Of a DNA stretch of 64,000 bases, positions 33,201 to 41,308 are shown one piece after another. The DNA comes from Ilyonectria destructans (lineage: Eukaryota > Ascomycota > Sordariomycetes > Hypocreales > Nectriaceae): contig JAHEWK010000025.1 in the NCBI GenBank assembly GCA_020740775.1, positions 124,001-188,000 of the forward strand, in the 5' to 3' direction. Under the pieces are notes generated by a model. It saw only the letters and a program-made list of their open reading frames with translations, did not search any database and had not been told where the DNA came from. Both the position numbers and the translations under genes were made by a program. Each line of letters starts with the position of its first letter. Position 1 is the first letter of the stretch.

Positions 33201-34237
33201 CTTCCCAACCAAGCAGCTCCTCCGTAGCCGTCGTAATCACCAAAGCCTTCAGTCCGGTCGAATTCAAGATCATAGCAAGAACGGAGTATATGCCCGGTCT
33301 TGCCACAATACCAACAAGTCCCGCGGGACATCATGAAATTGGTGAGGATGTCAGGCATCTCCTCTGTTTGGTCGAATGATACATGGTTCACGGAGGTCGA
33401 ATGGCCAGCCTTAGATTGTCCTTTCTGAAGGAAACGCTGGAGAAGACGGTTGGTTTCTTCCCTCTCCCTGTCTCCCTTAGCAAGGTTGATCTTGAGCTGC
33501 TCCATTTGACGAGTAATTTCAGACATCTGGTCTGAGATCTCAGGCTTCGTCCCTCTCTTAAGAATAGAGGGTGGGTTCACAGCCCTCTCGTCCTTCTGGT
33601 CATCGGCCCAGTACACCGATCGTCGTGTCACAGGAAAGTCAGGTCCCCGGGTGGGAAAAATGGGTGGTTCAATGTTATTCCTCATCCGAAGGCTGACACG
33701 TCTATCAATGAATGATTTGATCTTGTCATACAGCTCCTTGTAGGACATCAAGTTAATATCCTCCGGTGACTTATCCAGAGATTCACAGAGGTTCTCCTGG
33801 ATATCAAGGGGCATCGCACTAAAGATCGCTTTTGCTTGGGTGACAGACGTGCTCCAGCCTTCTGGATTGACCTTCTTGCATAGGAAATGATGATCATTGA
33901 GCCAGACCATGATAGTGTTGTAATCCTTGCCCAGCCGCTCCATATTCATAGCATAGAGCTGGTCGTCATACGACTTCTTCTGGTCTTCGTCCCAGAACTT
34001 GAACAATGCCTTCAAGTCGTCCTGGGCCTCCTTCCAAGGCAGGGATTCAACACATCTTCTGACCTTGTCAACAATTGCGAGGTCCGTGTAGTAGTTGAGA
34101 TAGTCGCCACGCTTGCTGAATTCGACAAGCTGGCCGTCCATGTAACGGTTGTAACGCTGCAGGAACCTGCTAACGTTCTTACCGTGGAACTTGTCAGCGT
34201 AGACTAGCCGGTGGCGTTTGGAGAGACGTGGACTCAT
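30236..34237 (-). CDS. PLC1: gag-PLC chimeric frame: phosphoinositide-specific phospholipase C
   Basis: One open frame of 1,333 codons. Residues about 1-330 are retrotransposon gag-like (FHGKNVSRFLQRYNRYM; nucleocapsid knuckle CWYCGKTGHILRSC at about 307-320). From about residue 395 the sequence is a complete fungal PI-PLC: ISNPGAMSEVVNKGNLIRRF, PH domain (about 520-660), EF-hand region (about 700-760), X box with SSSHNTYLLG (H831) and VNHGRTLT (about H876), Y box (about 995-1120, FAGFDTSEAKQYNH), C2 domain (about 1130-1270). Both catalytic histidines are present. The enzyme cleaves PIP2 to IP3 and DAG at the membrane. The native start may be M409 at 33013 or an upstream exon now replaced. 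The in-frame join to gag is seen; whether one fused protein is made is not known. Confidence 0.8.
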   Translation of the reverse strand: MSPRLSKRHRLVYADKFHGKNVSRFLQRYNRYMDGQLVEFSKRGDYLNYYTDLAIVDKVRRCVESLPWKEAQDDLKALFKFWDEDQKKSYDDQLYAMNMERLGKDYNTIMVWLNDHHFLCKKVNPEGWSTSVTQAKAIFSAMPLDIQENLCESLDKSPEDINLMSYKELYDKIKSFIDRRVSLRMRNNIEPPIFPTRGPDFPVTRRSVYWADDQKDERAVNPPSILKRGTKPEISDQMSEITRQMEQLKINLAKGDREREETNRLLQRFLQKGQSKAGHSTSVNHVSFDQTEEMPDILTNFMMSRGTCWYCGKTGHILRSCYDLEFDRTEGFGDYDGYGGAAWLGRKEHLIPPVLTSLFKRNYCVRRLLIFWAERFPSSLPFILSRKTSTNSLGTNSLGQSLISNPGAMSEVVNKGNLIRRFSNRAHRFASRRRQSSAAPASRDGSIDPSILRRRSDSNATAPPKYSALTDTDDEAEVVQDDAISLMGLDGVAQNSSTDSSAGSVNGSANAMAGPVLPAKLRNGSPVFKVSRKSRTKRINLLYETESNKLSWVKARPQKSLHVDEIKEIRTGSDVQQYCLDFRVSEVLAATWFTIIYTAPDSSKIKFLHIVTEDKEGLKRWTEFLDAMLRYRQELMTSLMAFNDRAIAQYWQTEIAKEFGDQPRGPEQEELDIAGVKRVCQNLHIYSSQWTLEANFFRSDARRREKLNFTEFKDFVRRMKQRHDVQRIIRSIAANPESGITFNEFLAFLRDVQGEDVESNPSVWEKHFTHFSRQYRTDDADIPDNTQYMQVMSEAAFVGFLTSEHNMPIMPEPQEYTLDRPMNEYFISSSHNTYLLGRQVAGQSSVEGYISALVRGCRCVEVDCWDGSSGQPEVNHGRTLTTSISFREVMTTINKYAFVKSKFPLWISLEVHCNPTQQAIMADIIKEAFGSRLVTETLGDSLDKLPSPSELMEHVLIKVKKPQIKEEPLGTDFRGRRRGNSLNSRKASTKTVKVLGDLGVYCAGVKFAGFDTSEAKQYNHIFSFMESSFAKHARVKEEKMALDIHNMCYMMRVHPDRTRITSNNFDPLIYWRRGVQMAALNWQTFDLGMQLNRAMFDGGRDCSGYVLKPTELRDIQVLPFNSEIAEGKKERSVVSFTIDVISAQQLMRPANLPASKSMDPYVEVEIFHANDKRDKKEADSRLSPEGLPLKVQTEVIRENGFNPMFDKQLKFRVTTKHRDLIFVRWSVKLSNDGESYNERPAVATYTAKLANLKQGYRTLPLLNHAGDQYLFSKLFCKIKIDSVTKRMVDAPRRSPDGNKLNRLGGKVFSRINTSPKGTMDKSSTEKTNFDSYP

Positions 34238-34800
34238 TTCTTGGAGTCTCCATGGGTTGATCGAACGATTCAGATGAATGACTTCGGGATTCCTCAGTCA
34301 TAGGGTTAAAACAAAAAGGCGATGGGTTATCAAAGAGATGATGTTGCTGGGCTTCCAGTCTCCAAGCCTCAAGCGGCCTACCAATGAGACTGTCCTCGAC
34401 CCTCAAGGGTGGTTGTCGTAGTTCTTCCTGACTGGATTGCTTGCTGTTGTTCTTGTTGTCCTTATCAGCAGTCATCTTCCAGTCCCTTTTATGTTCCTCC
34501 CAATAGAGCAGTCCAGCAACAACTGTCGTGATCACTCTGGTCCGCGTAAGGAGCCAGAAGAAGCCGATAACCGCAAGGTTAAGCCACTCGAGGTTATTCT
34601 TTTCATCAGCCAATCGGGACAATCCATTGATCAAATCCTTGAATTGCAAGGAGTTATCATTGTCAATTGCTCGGTGGATGATATCTCGGTTGTCGCGTAT
34701 ATCCGATGATCGTCGGTTTCTGATCCTTGCTACCGATTCGAAGCTCTTCCTTCTCTTTCTAGATGTGTTTGATTTGTAAGGAGCCCCGCGCGGGGTTAAG
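33170..34800 (-). mobile_element. truncated LTR-retrotransposon (gag portion)
   Basis: A gag with CCHC knuckle is preceded on the same strand by a leader frame (34194-34649). Beyond it, at 34775-34800, TGTAAGGAGCCCC and a perfect 12-bp palindrome (34784-34795) resemble the end of an LTR. No protease, reverse transcriptase, RNase H or integrase follows the gag; PLC sequence does. The exact junction lies somewhere between about 33180 and 33080. LTR extent is not determined. Confidence 0.55.
34194..34649 (-). CDS. retroelement leader frame with one membrane segment
   Basis: 151 codons overlapping the gag start by 44 nt in another frame. Residues about 22-50 (WLNLAVIGFFWLLTRTRVIT) are hydrophobic; the rest is hydrophilic. 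No family recognised. Overlap with the gag ATG suggests it is part of the retroelement's 5' region, but it may be non-coding. Confidence 0.3.
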   Translation of the reverse strand: MQFKDLINGLSRLADEKNNLEWLNLAVIGFFWLLTRTRVITTVVAGLLYWEEHKRDWKMTADKDNKNNSKQSSQEELRQPPLRVEDSLIGRPLEAWRLEAQQHHLFDNPSPFCFNPMTEESRSHSSESFDQPMETPRNESTSLQTPPASLR

Positions 34801-35438
34801 TCACATAGTTCCCCGTCGAACCCGTACTTCTCACCTCCCGTCTGGCGGCATTGGTTAAAATAATTTATAGTTCTGGCTCGCAGCGAAGGCTGGCTAGATC
34901 ACGTCCGATTGGTCATCGGCCGATGCCACTCTACAATGATGGCCGAAGTCTGGGCCTACATCGCTCACTCTTATAACATGTGATCATAGTGTTTGCGTGG
35001 AACGCCGTGGATTACGCCATCCATGACGAGCCAGTTCTGACTTTAAAAAATGTATCATCACGCGTCCTCAATTTGCCGCATTAGCGCCAAGGCCCAACGG
35101 CCATATAAGACGACAATCTCCCGAGATTCTGGCCTGCAATATAGTTACTGTCACAGCTGTTACCCAACGATTAATTGATTTATTGGGTAACATTGTCTGT
35201 AGAAGCGACATCGCATGTCAGAAATGAAGTGACGTCACGGGAAGGTTAAACGCAAGTGGTGGCAAAATGCCTATGACGTTGAGTGACCCCACCTGACATG
35301 ACGACAGAGTGTTGGATATATATATTGGCGACCAACCAGCCTCGGAGAACAGCTCAGAACATGCAGAGTACCTCATCATCCAACCATAAAATACTTGGAC
35401 CAAGAACGATTCATCGACTACACTCATTAGCATTTGAG
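34801..35438. promoter_or_regulatory. upstream region of small Ser-rich protein gene
   Basis: TATATATAT at 35317-35325 lies about 115 bp before the ATG at 35439 and is a credible TATA element. The left 300 bp may belong to the retroelement LTR. No coding sequence is recognised. Confidence 0.45.
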
Positions 35439-35750
35439 ATGCCGACATATTACAGCTCAAGCAGTAGCCAAAGCTACCAGAGTAGCTCGACACAGAATGG
35501 TCAGACCGATACGCAGTCCTTTTCTGAGCAAACCCAGTCCAATCCTGGAGGCACAACTATCCGTACCGCCTACCGGGATAACAATAAACCCGTCCAGTAT
35601 ACTGAGAAACACTACCCCTCTAACAGGCAACTTGGAGCTTTCAGCGGCCAAAATGCCTCTCGCCGCATTGAGGACATAAGCGAAGGGGAAGCTAGCCGAC
35701 GCTACAATGGAGCAATCGAGGACGAATATGCAAAGAGAGGAGGATCTTAA
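35439..35750 (+). CDS. small Ser/Gln-rich conserved ascomycete protein
   Basis: 103 residues starting MPTYYSSSSSQSYQSSSTQN and ending EGEASRRYNGAIEDEYAKRG. The start was chosen over an upstream in-frame ATG at 35283 because the Met-Pro-Thr-Tyr-Tyr poly-Ser head and the IEDEYAKR tail match, from memory, small hypothetical proteins common in Sordariomycetes. It is low-complexity, without membrane segment or cysteines. Function unknown. Confidence 0.6.
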   Translation: MPTYYSSSSSQSYQSSSTQNGQTDTQSFSEQTQSNPGGTTIRTAYRDNNKPVQYTEKHYPSNRQLGAFSGQNASRRIEDISEGEASRRYNGAIEDEYAKRGGS

Positions 35751-37569
35751 ACGAGGAGTTGATGATGAAAAAGATTGAGATTGGAGAAATTGAGTTCATG
35801 TATATTATCAAACTTGATGGGAAAAGATGCAGCTTCCATTTTCCGTTCACCTCCGCAAGCGTCACTAGAGGTATTGGGCCTCCAGGGTTCACGAAAATGC
35901 AGACAATATATTTAACTCATCAGTTGTTAATATAGGCAAACATGTTTAGTCTCTGACTGAATACCTATGAGACTACAATACAGCACAACTCTGAGGCTTG
36001 AGAACCGTTGGGTATGCCCAGACGGGGGAACAGAAACGAAAGCGGCAACCTTGAACCCCCTCTATGAAAACTAAGCTACATTGTATTCGTCAGTTCACAG
36101 TATATACTGGCAGCCGATAGCCCACTGTCGTCTGTACCTTCATCTGCCTTGACTAATAGCCGGATGAATACAAATCTTCCTCTATGAAATGAAGAATTTT
36201 GCGCCTACAACCCACCTTGTCAAAACACCCCGACAAGCGTCATTGGTGGAGAGAGGAAGGCGCCCCCACCTTCCTTTTTAGGATTCTGCAGCTTCGTGAC
36301 CTGACTGGTTAGGCACTGTCTCATTTCCCGGTTGCTCCAAAGATAGCTTCATCAATAGCAGCGCTCTCAATTAATGGCGTCTCGACATATGTGTTGACTT
36401 TCTTACGGTAGCTTCGTCGTCACCAGAAATGGAGAGGGGCTTCATTAGCTGGACAGATGATACACCATTCGGATCACGCCTACGACGCCATAGTGTGGCA
36501 ATGGCTCAATGCCAGCGGTTCTGGAGTAAAGCGGGCATTAATCACCCGTCTTCCTCTTGGTCTCCTTGAAGGAGACAAATGGAGGCAAGTTCTTTAGTTC
36601 ATAGGCAAAGTCATGATGAGGACTAGCTTTGATCGATCGATTCGATCGATTGAAGGTGACGATCGATATAAATCGATCGATCAGGGCTCGGAATCGATCT
36701 ATACGATCGATTTCCAACTCTGGATGAGACGGAGTATCAGCCTGATTCATATACATAGTTGCCTCCTTCGATAGATATTGATTTGGTATTTTGAGCTATG
36801 TAGCTGTTTTCTTCCGCTCTCGTAGTTGGTCCGATTCCATGAACAACTCTCGTTGGGCTCTAGATGTTAAGCTGCAAAAATAGCAGCTATGCCCACAAGG
36901 TCGGGGCACCCGTCATTCTCAAAGGATCGGTGTAGATTACTAGAAGGCTAGGGAATATCCCCATATAAATACAGTGTGCGGATTCCCCCCCCCTTCCCCC
37001 CCTCCTCTTAACCCTAGCTGTGGGGCCAGCTTACAACTACTGCGATACCAGCTATCAGAGTGCCCATATTTCAACACTAGATTCTACCTAACCTATAGTC
37101 TCGTGACACCCTTTGTTTGTGGGACGGTTCGGTACAACAGGGGAACATCCTCGAGCGCGCCTCAAAGGGGCCAAAAGTGGCCAACCCCTTTTCGACGCAG
37201 ACCCAAGAAAGACTGTGCCAACTAGAGTCGGTTTTCGGACTCTTCACTACTGCCGTGCCCTCCCTAAGGTCATCAATATCCACGCTGAGAGCGTCATTTG
37301 GATCAATTGCTCGAGCTCCCTGCAAATTCATAATCAGTGACTGAACAAGAAGTAGGCTCTATTGGAATATGTATCACCTTGACCTGGCGAGTCCTCCTCC
37401 GTCCCCAAATTGCCATCGCCGGGGGACTCGCGGGACTTGCTATCAGGGTTCCAAACCACTCCACGCTGTTCAACATGTTGAATGGATTGATCATCAACGT
37501 CAATTCAACTCAATCAATATCAAGCCTTGATTATCTAATACGTCAATCCATTCCAGCGTTCAGTTGAGT
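35751..37569. other. intergenic with GATCGAT cluster
   Basis: No gene recognised in 1.8 kb. It contains the GATCGAT-rich block listed separately and a C-rich run near 36985-37010. Short frames around 37117-37344 and 37337-37567 lack motifs. Confidence 0.4.
36631..36711. repeat. clustered ATCGAT palindromes
   Basis: ATCGAT or GATCGATC occurs at least six times in 81 bp (for example 36631-36650 and 36661-36681), some in overlapping runs. The word is self-complementary, so the block can fold or serve as multiple binding sites. Confidence 0.7.
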
Positions 37570-37728
37570 TTTGTTTGTTTGTTTGTTTGTTTGTATTATT
37601 AACGTCTTGCGGGATCAGCCCGCCTATTCCTCGAGTGACAAGACGTGCTTTTTGTTTTGTTTTGTTTTGTATTATTAACGTCTTGCGGGATCGGCCCGCC
37701 TATTCCTCGAGGGACAAGAAGACGTGCT
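37570..37728. repeat. tandem duplication, about 78-bp unit
   Basis: Two adjacent units (37570-37649, 37650-37728) each have a T3-4G tract, TATTATTAACGTCTTGCGGG, a GCGGG/CCCGC hairpin, CTCGAG and ACGTGCT. They differ by a few substitutions and a 3-bp indel. Confidence 0.8.
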
Positions 37729-37779
37729 GGGCTAGCTAGGCTAAAAGGTATAGAGCAAGTCAGGCTACCTTAGACATCT

Positions 37780-37809
37780 GTATGTATGTATGTATGTATG
37801 TATGTATGT
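37780..37809. repeat. (GTAT)n microsatellite
   Basis: About seven uninterrupted tetranucleotide units. Confidence 0.9.
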
Positions 37810-37901
37810 GTATTTTTCGTCCGAGGCGGCCGTGAGGCCAGAAGAAAGTCCCTTATTGGGGCACAGGACATGCTGAGCTAGGGTCTCTAATACTAAAACT
37901 A

Positions 37902-39287
37902 CAGTTACGGGCCAAAAGTCTCCGTACAGCCCCACTTCGCGTGTCAAAACGCGATCGCGTCTCCCAACCACCTTTCTTTTCCAACCATCATAACATCTGA
38001 TCAAGATGTCCCCAGAACGTCATTTTGATACTGAAATAAGCGCCAATCGCCAATATAATCATGAGTTTTCTCCCGAAGTCAGAATGGCTATGCTTGCCAA
38101 GTTAGATGATGGCCTAAGTCTGCGGGAGGTGGCACGCCAGTTCAACACCACCCACTCATCAGTGCAATACGTACAGCATCACTTCACCACTCAGCACACA
38201 GTCAAGGATAATAAAAGATCCGGCCGGCCCAATAAGCTTACACGAGCAGAGATACGATATATCATTCGATTGGCCAAGAAAGACAGAGACATCACTTGGG
38301 ATGCCCTCAAATCTGAGTCCGGCAGCCGGGTAAGCACCCGTACAATCCGCCGTGCTGTTCGGAAATATTGGGCGCGTAAATGGAGAGCTCTAAAGAGGCC
38401 AAATATCACAAAAGATGCGTCGAAGGCTAGGCTTCATTTTGCGCGTACTTGGCTGCCGAGGGTAGAAGAATTGATGGAGGTATACTGTGTTGAAGTTTTG
38501 CGCCGAGACAAGCTAACACTTATCAAGGTCATGTTTTCCGACGAGACTTCTGTGCAGTCTCAATCAAGCGACCCCAACGCCTGGTACTTCCGGCTTCCTG
38601 AGGAAAGATACAATCCGGAATTTGTCAATCAGGAGGTACATGTAAAAGCGCCGTTTTCCCTTATGTTTTGGGCGGCAATTTGGAAATTGCACCGGACTGC
38701 CATTATTGAGATGATTAGAGATCCAGATGCCCCCAGAGGCGGATTTTCAGCTTGGTCATATCAGCTTGCGCTTGAGGAAGGGCTCCTTCCTCATCTTAAT
38801 GGCTCTCGAAAATTTCAGCAGGATAACGCACGTATTCATACAGCTAGAAGCACTCAAAGTTGGATGACATCCCATGGGCTTGAGTGTATTGACTGGCCTC
38901 CTTTCTCTCCAGACTTAAACCCAATTGAGCATGTTTGGAGAATGCTCAAGGCGAAATTACGCTTGTGGCACCCTCATATAATGCATCTTAAAGATAATGA
39001 GGCAGATAGAGCAGAGTTGGCGAGATGCGTGCAAGATACGTGGGCAGTCTTAGACCAGGAGCAGATTTCGAAGCTAATTGAGTCTATGCCACGCCGCTTG
39101 CGAGCTGTTATCCGGGCAAGGGGTTGGTATACAAAATATTAAATGCTAGCATCAGGGCTATCTAATGTACTAATTTTCTTTTGTACTGTATTTTAATTGA
39201 ATTTATTACTGTATATTGAAGTTGGTTGCATTGAATGTGGTGGTGGTGGGTGTGCGGGGCTGTACGGAGACTTTTGGCCCGTGACTG
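37902..39287 (+). mobile_element. intact Tc1-like DNA transposon
   Basis: 1,386 bp flanked by TA (37900-37901 and 39288-39289), the expected Tc1/mariner target duplication. The terminal inverted repeats are 32 bp with one mismatch: CAGTTACGGGCCAAAAGTCT at the left, the complement of CAGTCACGGGCCAAAAGTCT at the right. One uninterrupted transposase gene lies inside. This is probably the freshest insertion in the window. Confidence 0.92.
38006..39142 (+). CDS. Tc1/mariner transposase (DD34E)
   Basis: 378 codons, intronless. The N-terminus has a paired HTH (LSLREVARQFNTTHSSVQYV) and a GRP-like hook (KRSGRPNKLT). The catalytic triad is in MFSDETSVQSQ, FQQDNARIHTA and SPDLNPIEHVW, with 34 residues between second Asp and Glu (DD34E). 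All key residues are present and there is no stop. It cuts at TA sites. Confidence 0.92.
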   Translation: MSPERHFDTEISANRQYNHEFSPEVRMAMLAKLDDGLSLREVARQFNTTHSSVQYVQHHFTTQHTVKDNKRSGRPNKLTRAEIRYIIRLAKKDRDITWDALKSESGSRVSTRTIRRAVRKYWARKWRALKRPNITKDASKARLHFARTWLPRVEELMEVYCVEVLRRDKLTLIKVMFSDETSVQSQSSDPNAWYFRLPEERYNPEFVNQEVHVKAPFSLMFWAAIWKLHRTAIIEMIRDPDAPRGGFSAWSYQLALEEGLLPHLNGSRKFQQDNARIHTARSTQSWMTSHGLECIDWPPFSPDLNPIEHVWRMLKAKLRLWHPHIMHLKDNEADRAELARCVQDTWAVLDQEQISKLIESMPRRLRAVIRARGWYTKY

Positions 39288-39681
39288 TATATAAGCTAAG
39301 CATCCCACTATCCAGCATATCATCAGCTCGAAGGCGCATTGTATAAAGCCTGTTACCCGTCAGCGGGATGGCCAGGCATGGCAGCAACAGCGGTAACCAC
39401 AAAATCAGCCAGTCTTTATCAGGGGGACTGGGGAGAGACCCTTGACGCGGCTGCAGGACGCAGCCTTAAGTGTTCCCAGTCAAGCGAAAGGTGATATCAC
39501 ACCCTTCGTCTAACTAGGGCGTAGAAGTTTTTAATAAAATAAAAAAAGAAGAAGAAGAAAATTGAAAGGGAGGGAGAGAAGGAAGGGAGAAGAGAGGGAA
39601 AGGAGAAGAGAAGGGAGGGAGAAGAGATAGGAGAGAGAAGGGAGAAGGGGGGCACACAAGTGCAGCCCAAGACAACCTCAT
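39288..39681. repeat. spacer with GA-rich purine tract
   Basis: From about 39541 to 39652 the plus strand is almost purely A/G (GGGAGGGAGAGAAGG-like). It lies next to the 3' end of the minus-strand LINE remnant and may be its degenerate tail. No gene seen. Confidence 0.6.
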
Positions 39682-39957
39682 CTAGTAGCGAGGGCAAATC
39701 TTTTTGAAGAAGGCGCTGGTTTGCGCCATCTTGGTGAACCTAGGAAAGCTTCTGCCTATTGCAAGGTTGGCTGCTGCAGTCGGTGAGGGTGCCAGCCTTA
39801 TCCGATAGCGCGGCGGCACCTTTCTGCAGTAGAAGAGATGGTCTGGTGCTTTACGTCGGCCACATGAGCTGATCACTTGCGCATCATCATGGTTGAATCT
39901 TTCGTGGTATAGCGCAAAATCTCCATGGAGGGATCTGGCTGCCAGAAGATGGTGCAA
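39682..39957 (-). pseudogene. LINE C-terminal (post-RNase H) fragment
   Basis: LHGDFALYHERFNHDDAQVI, then SSCGRRKAPDHLFYCRKV, match the conserved tail of Tad1-type LINE ORF2 (GHGDFAxYHxRF...C.CGxxKxPxHxFxC). The preceding RNase H is not readable. A 5'-truncated, decayed copy. Confidence 0.7.
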
Positions 39958-40262
39958 GGCTGCCCGACTCTATATCTGCACTTCGCCTAGGACTAGCCGT
40001 CTCTCCGTTGCTTGGCTTGGATTCGCCTCGGCACCTGGACATGGCGGTGTGCTTCACAGTAGAATGCCATCTAAACCAAATTGATGGTTGGCGTCATATC
40101 CATTGGGCAATACTAAGCGGCAATCGCCTCTGCCCGCGTACCTAACTATGAGTGTGCGAGAAGTGTTCTTTGTTTCCCCCAGCCCGTATCGCTTCTAGTA
40201 CCCTCTTAGGTCAGCTATCACTACTATTAATACAAGCCATATTCCCACTCCTACCGAGAGGC

Positions 40263-40697
40263 TTAGTCTTCAAGCCCCAAGACCGAAGCATAGTATAGAG
40301 GTGATGGCACTTCGCCCAAGGGCTGCGCACCGTCCCAGCTATCAGCATTCCATGTGGCTATCCAGTTTGTAAACGCATTATCTGCACTGGCGAAAACGGC
40401 GGCTCGGGCGCTCAGAGTTGAATCTTGTTTGATAGCCTCAACGGCAAGGAACAATTGACTTTCTTTACTAGGAGAGGCGTGCGTGGAGAAAAATACATCA
40501 AGAAGCGGGCAACATAGCGATGGCACGAAGAGAGGGCCAGATTGAGTGGAAGAGAGCACTAGCACAAGCGCAGTGGAAGCAGAACGGGCGCGGGCTATAT
40601 TACGCACTTTACTTGAACGAGAGTTATGCCTGAAAAGAAAGCCTCGAAAGAGGAACGCAAAGTATGTGAGTTCATGATGTCCCTTTGTTGTTCCCAA
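40263..40697 (-). pseudogene. possible NLR/ankyrin-protein fragment
   Basis: The end of the frame, DSWDGAQPLGEVPSPLYYAS then VLGLED, resembles the entry into an ankyrin array of fungal NACHT-ankyrin proteins (PSPLYYAALLGxxxIV). It stops immediately afterwards, and the rest is not recognisable. Tentative. Confidence 0.35.
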
Positions 40698-41308
40698 TCA
40701 TGAGTGCTTGTAATCCATGCCCTCTGACGCCTCCACAGCTACGCCACAGGGCCAAGGGGCTTGTTCTTCACATAACCCTATCGCTTCCGACCAAACGAAG
40801 TGAAAGCTAATGATAACCGTCTTTGGACGGACAACTTTGCTTCCCTGAGCATCTGAGGTAGATACATAGGTGCGGAGTAGATAGGACAGGCATGGTGAGT
40901 AAGATACTTCCTTTATTGATCGTGAAGCCTCAGCTTCACATACAAAGGATGCTTTTCCCAAATGCCATAGGTATTTTGGTCTATCCAATCAAAGTTCATC
41001 TGCTCCAGTTCGATATCAAATGTCCATAGGACTGAGGAAAGGATAAGGCGCATTTCATGGTAGGCAAGACTAACAAGCAATTAGTACCTATGATCCTACA
41101 GGATATATCCCTCAACTGCAAGAACTAGTTAGCATGATGATGCTTACTTCTTGCCCAAGCAATTCCTTGGCCCGTAGGAGAATAGCTAAAGAATGTCTTT
41201 TTTATCTGGGGCATAACGCTGTATCAGGTGCAGGGCGATACGGATGTATCGATGGCTCCATAATCTTCTTCGCGTCATTCTCCTTAAGGAGTGTTGACAC
41301 GACAACGA
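40698..41308. other. spacer downstream of regulator gene
   Basis: No gene recognised. It includes the 3' flank of the Zn2Cys6 gene. Confidence 0.4.

Noticed and set aside
37570..37728. Direct repeats as LTRs of a retrotransposon
   Set aside because: Units are tandem and adjacent, too short and without TG...CA ends or internal genes between them.
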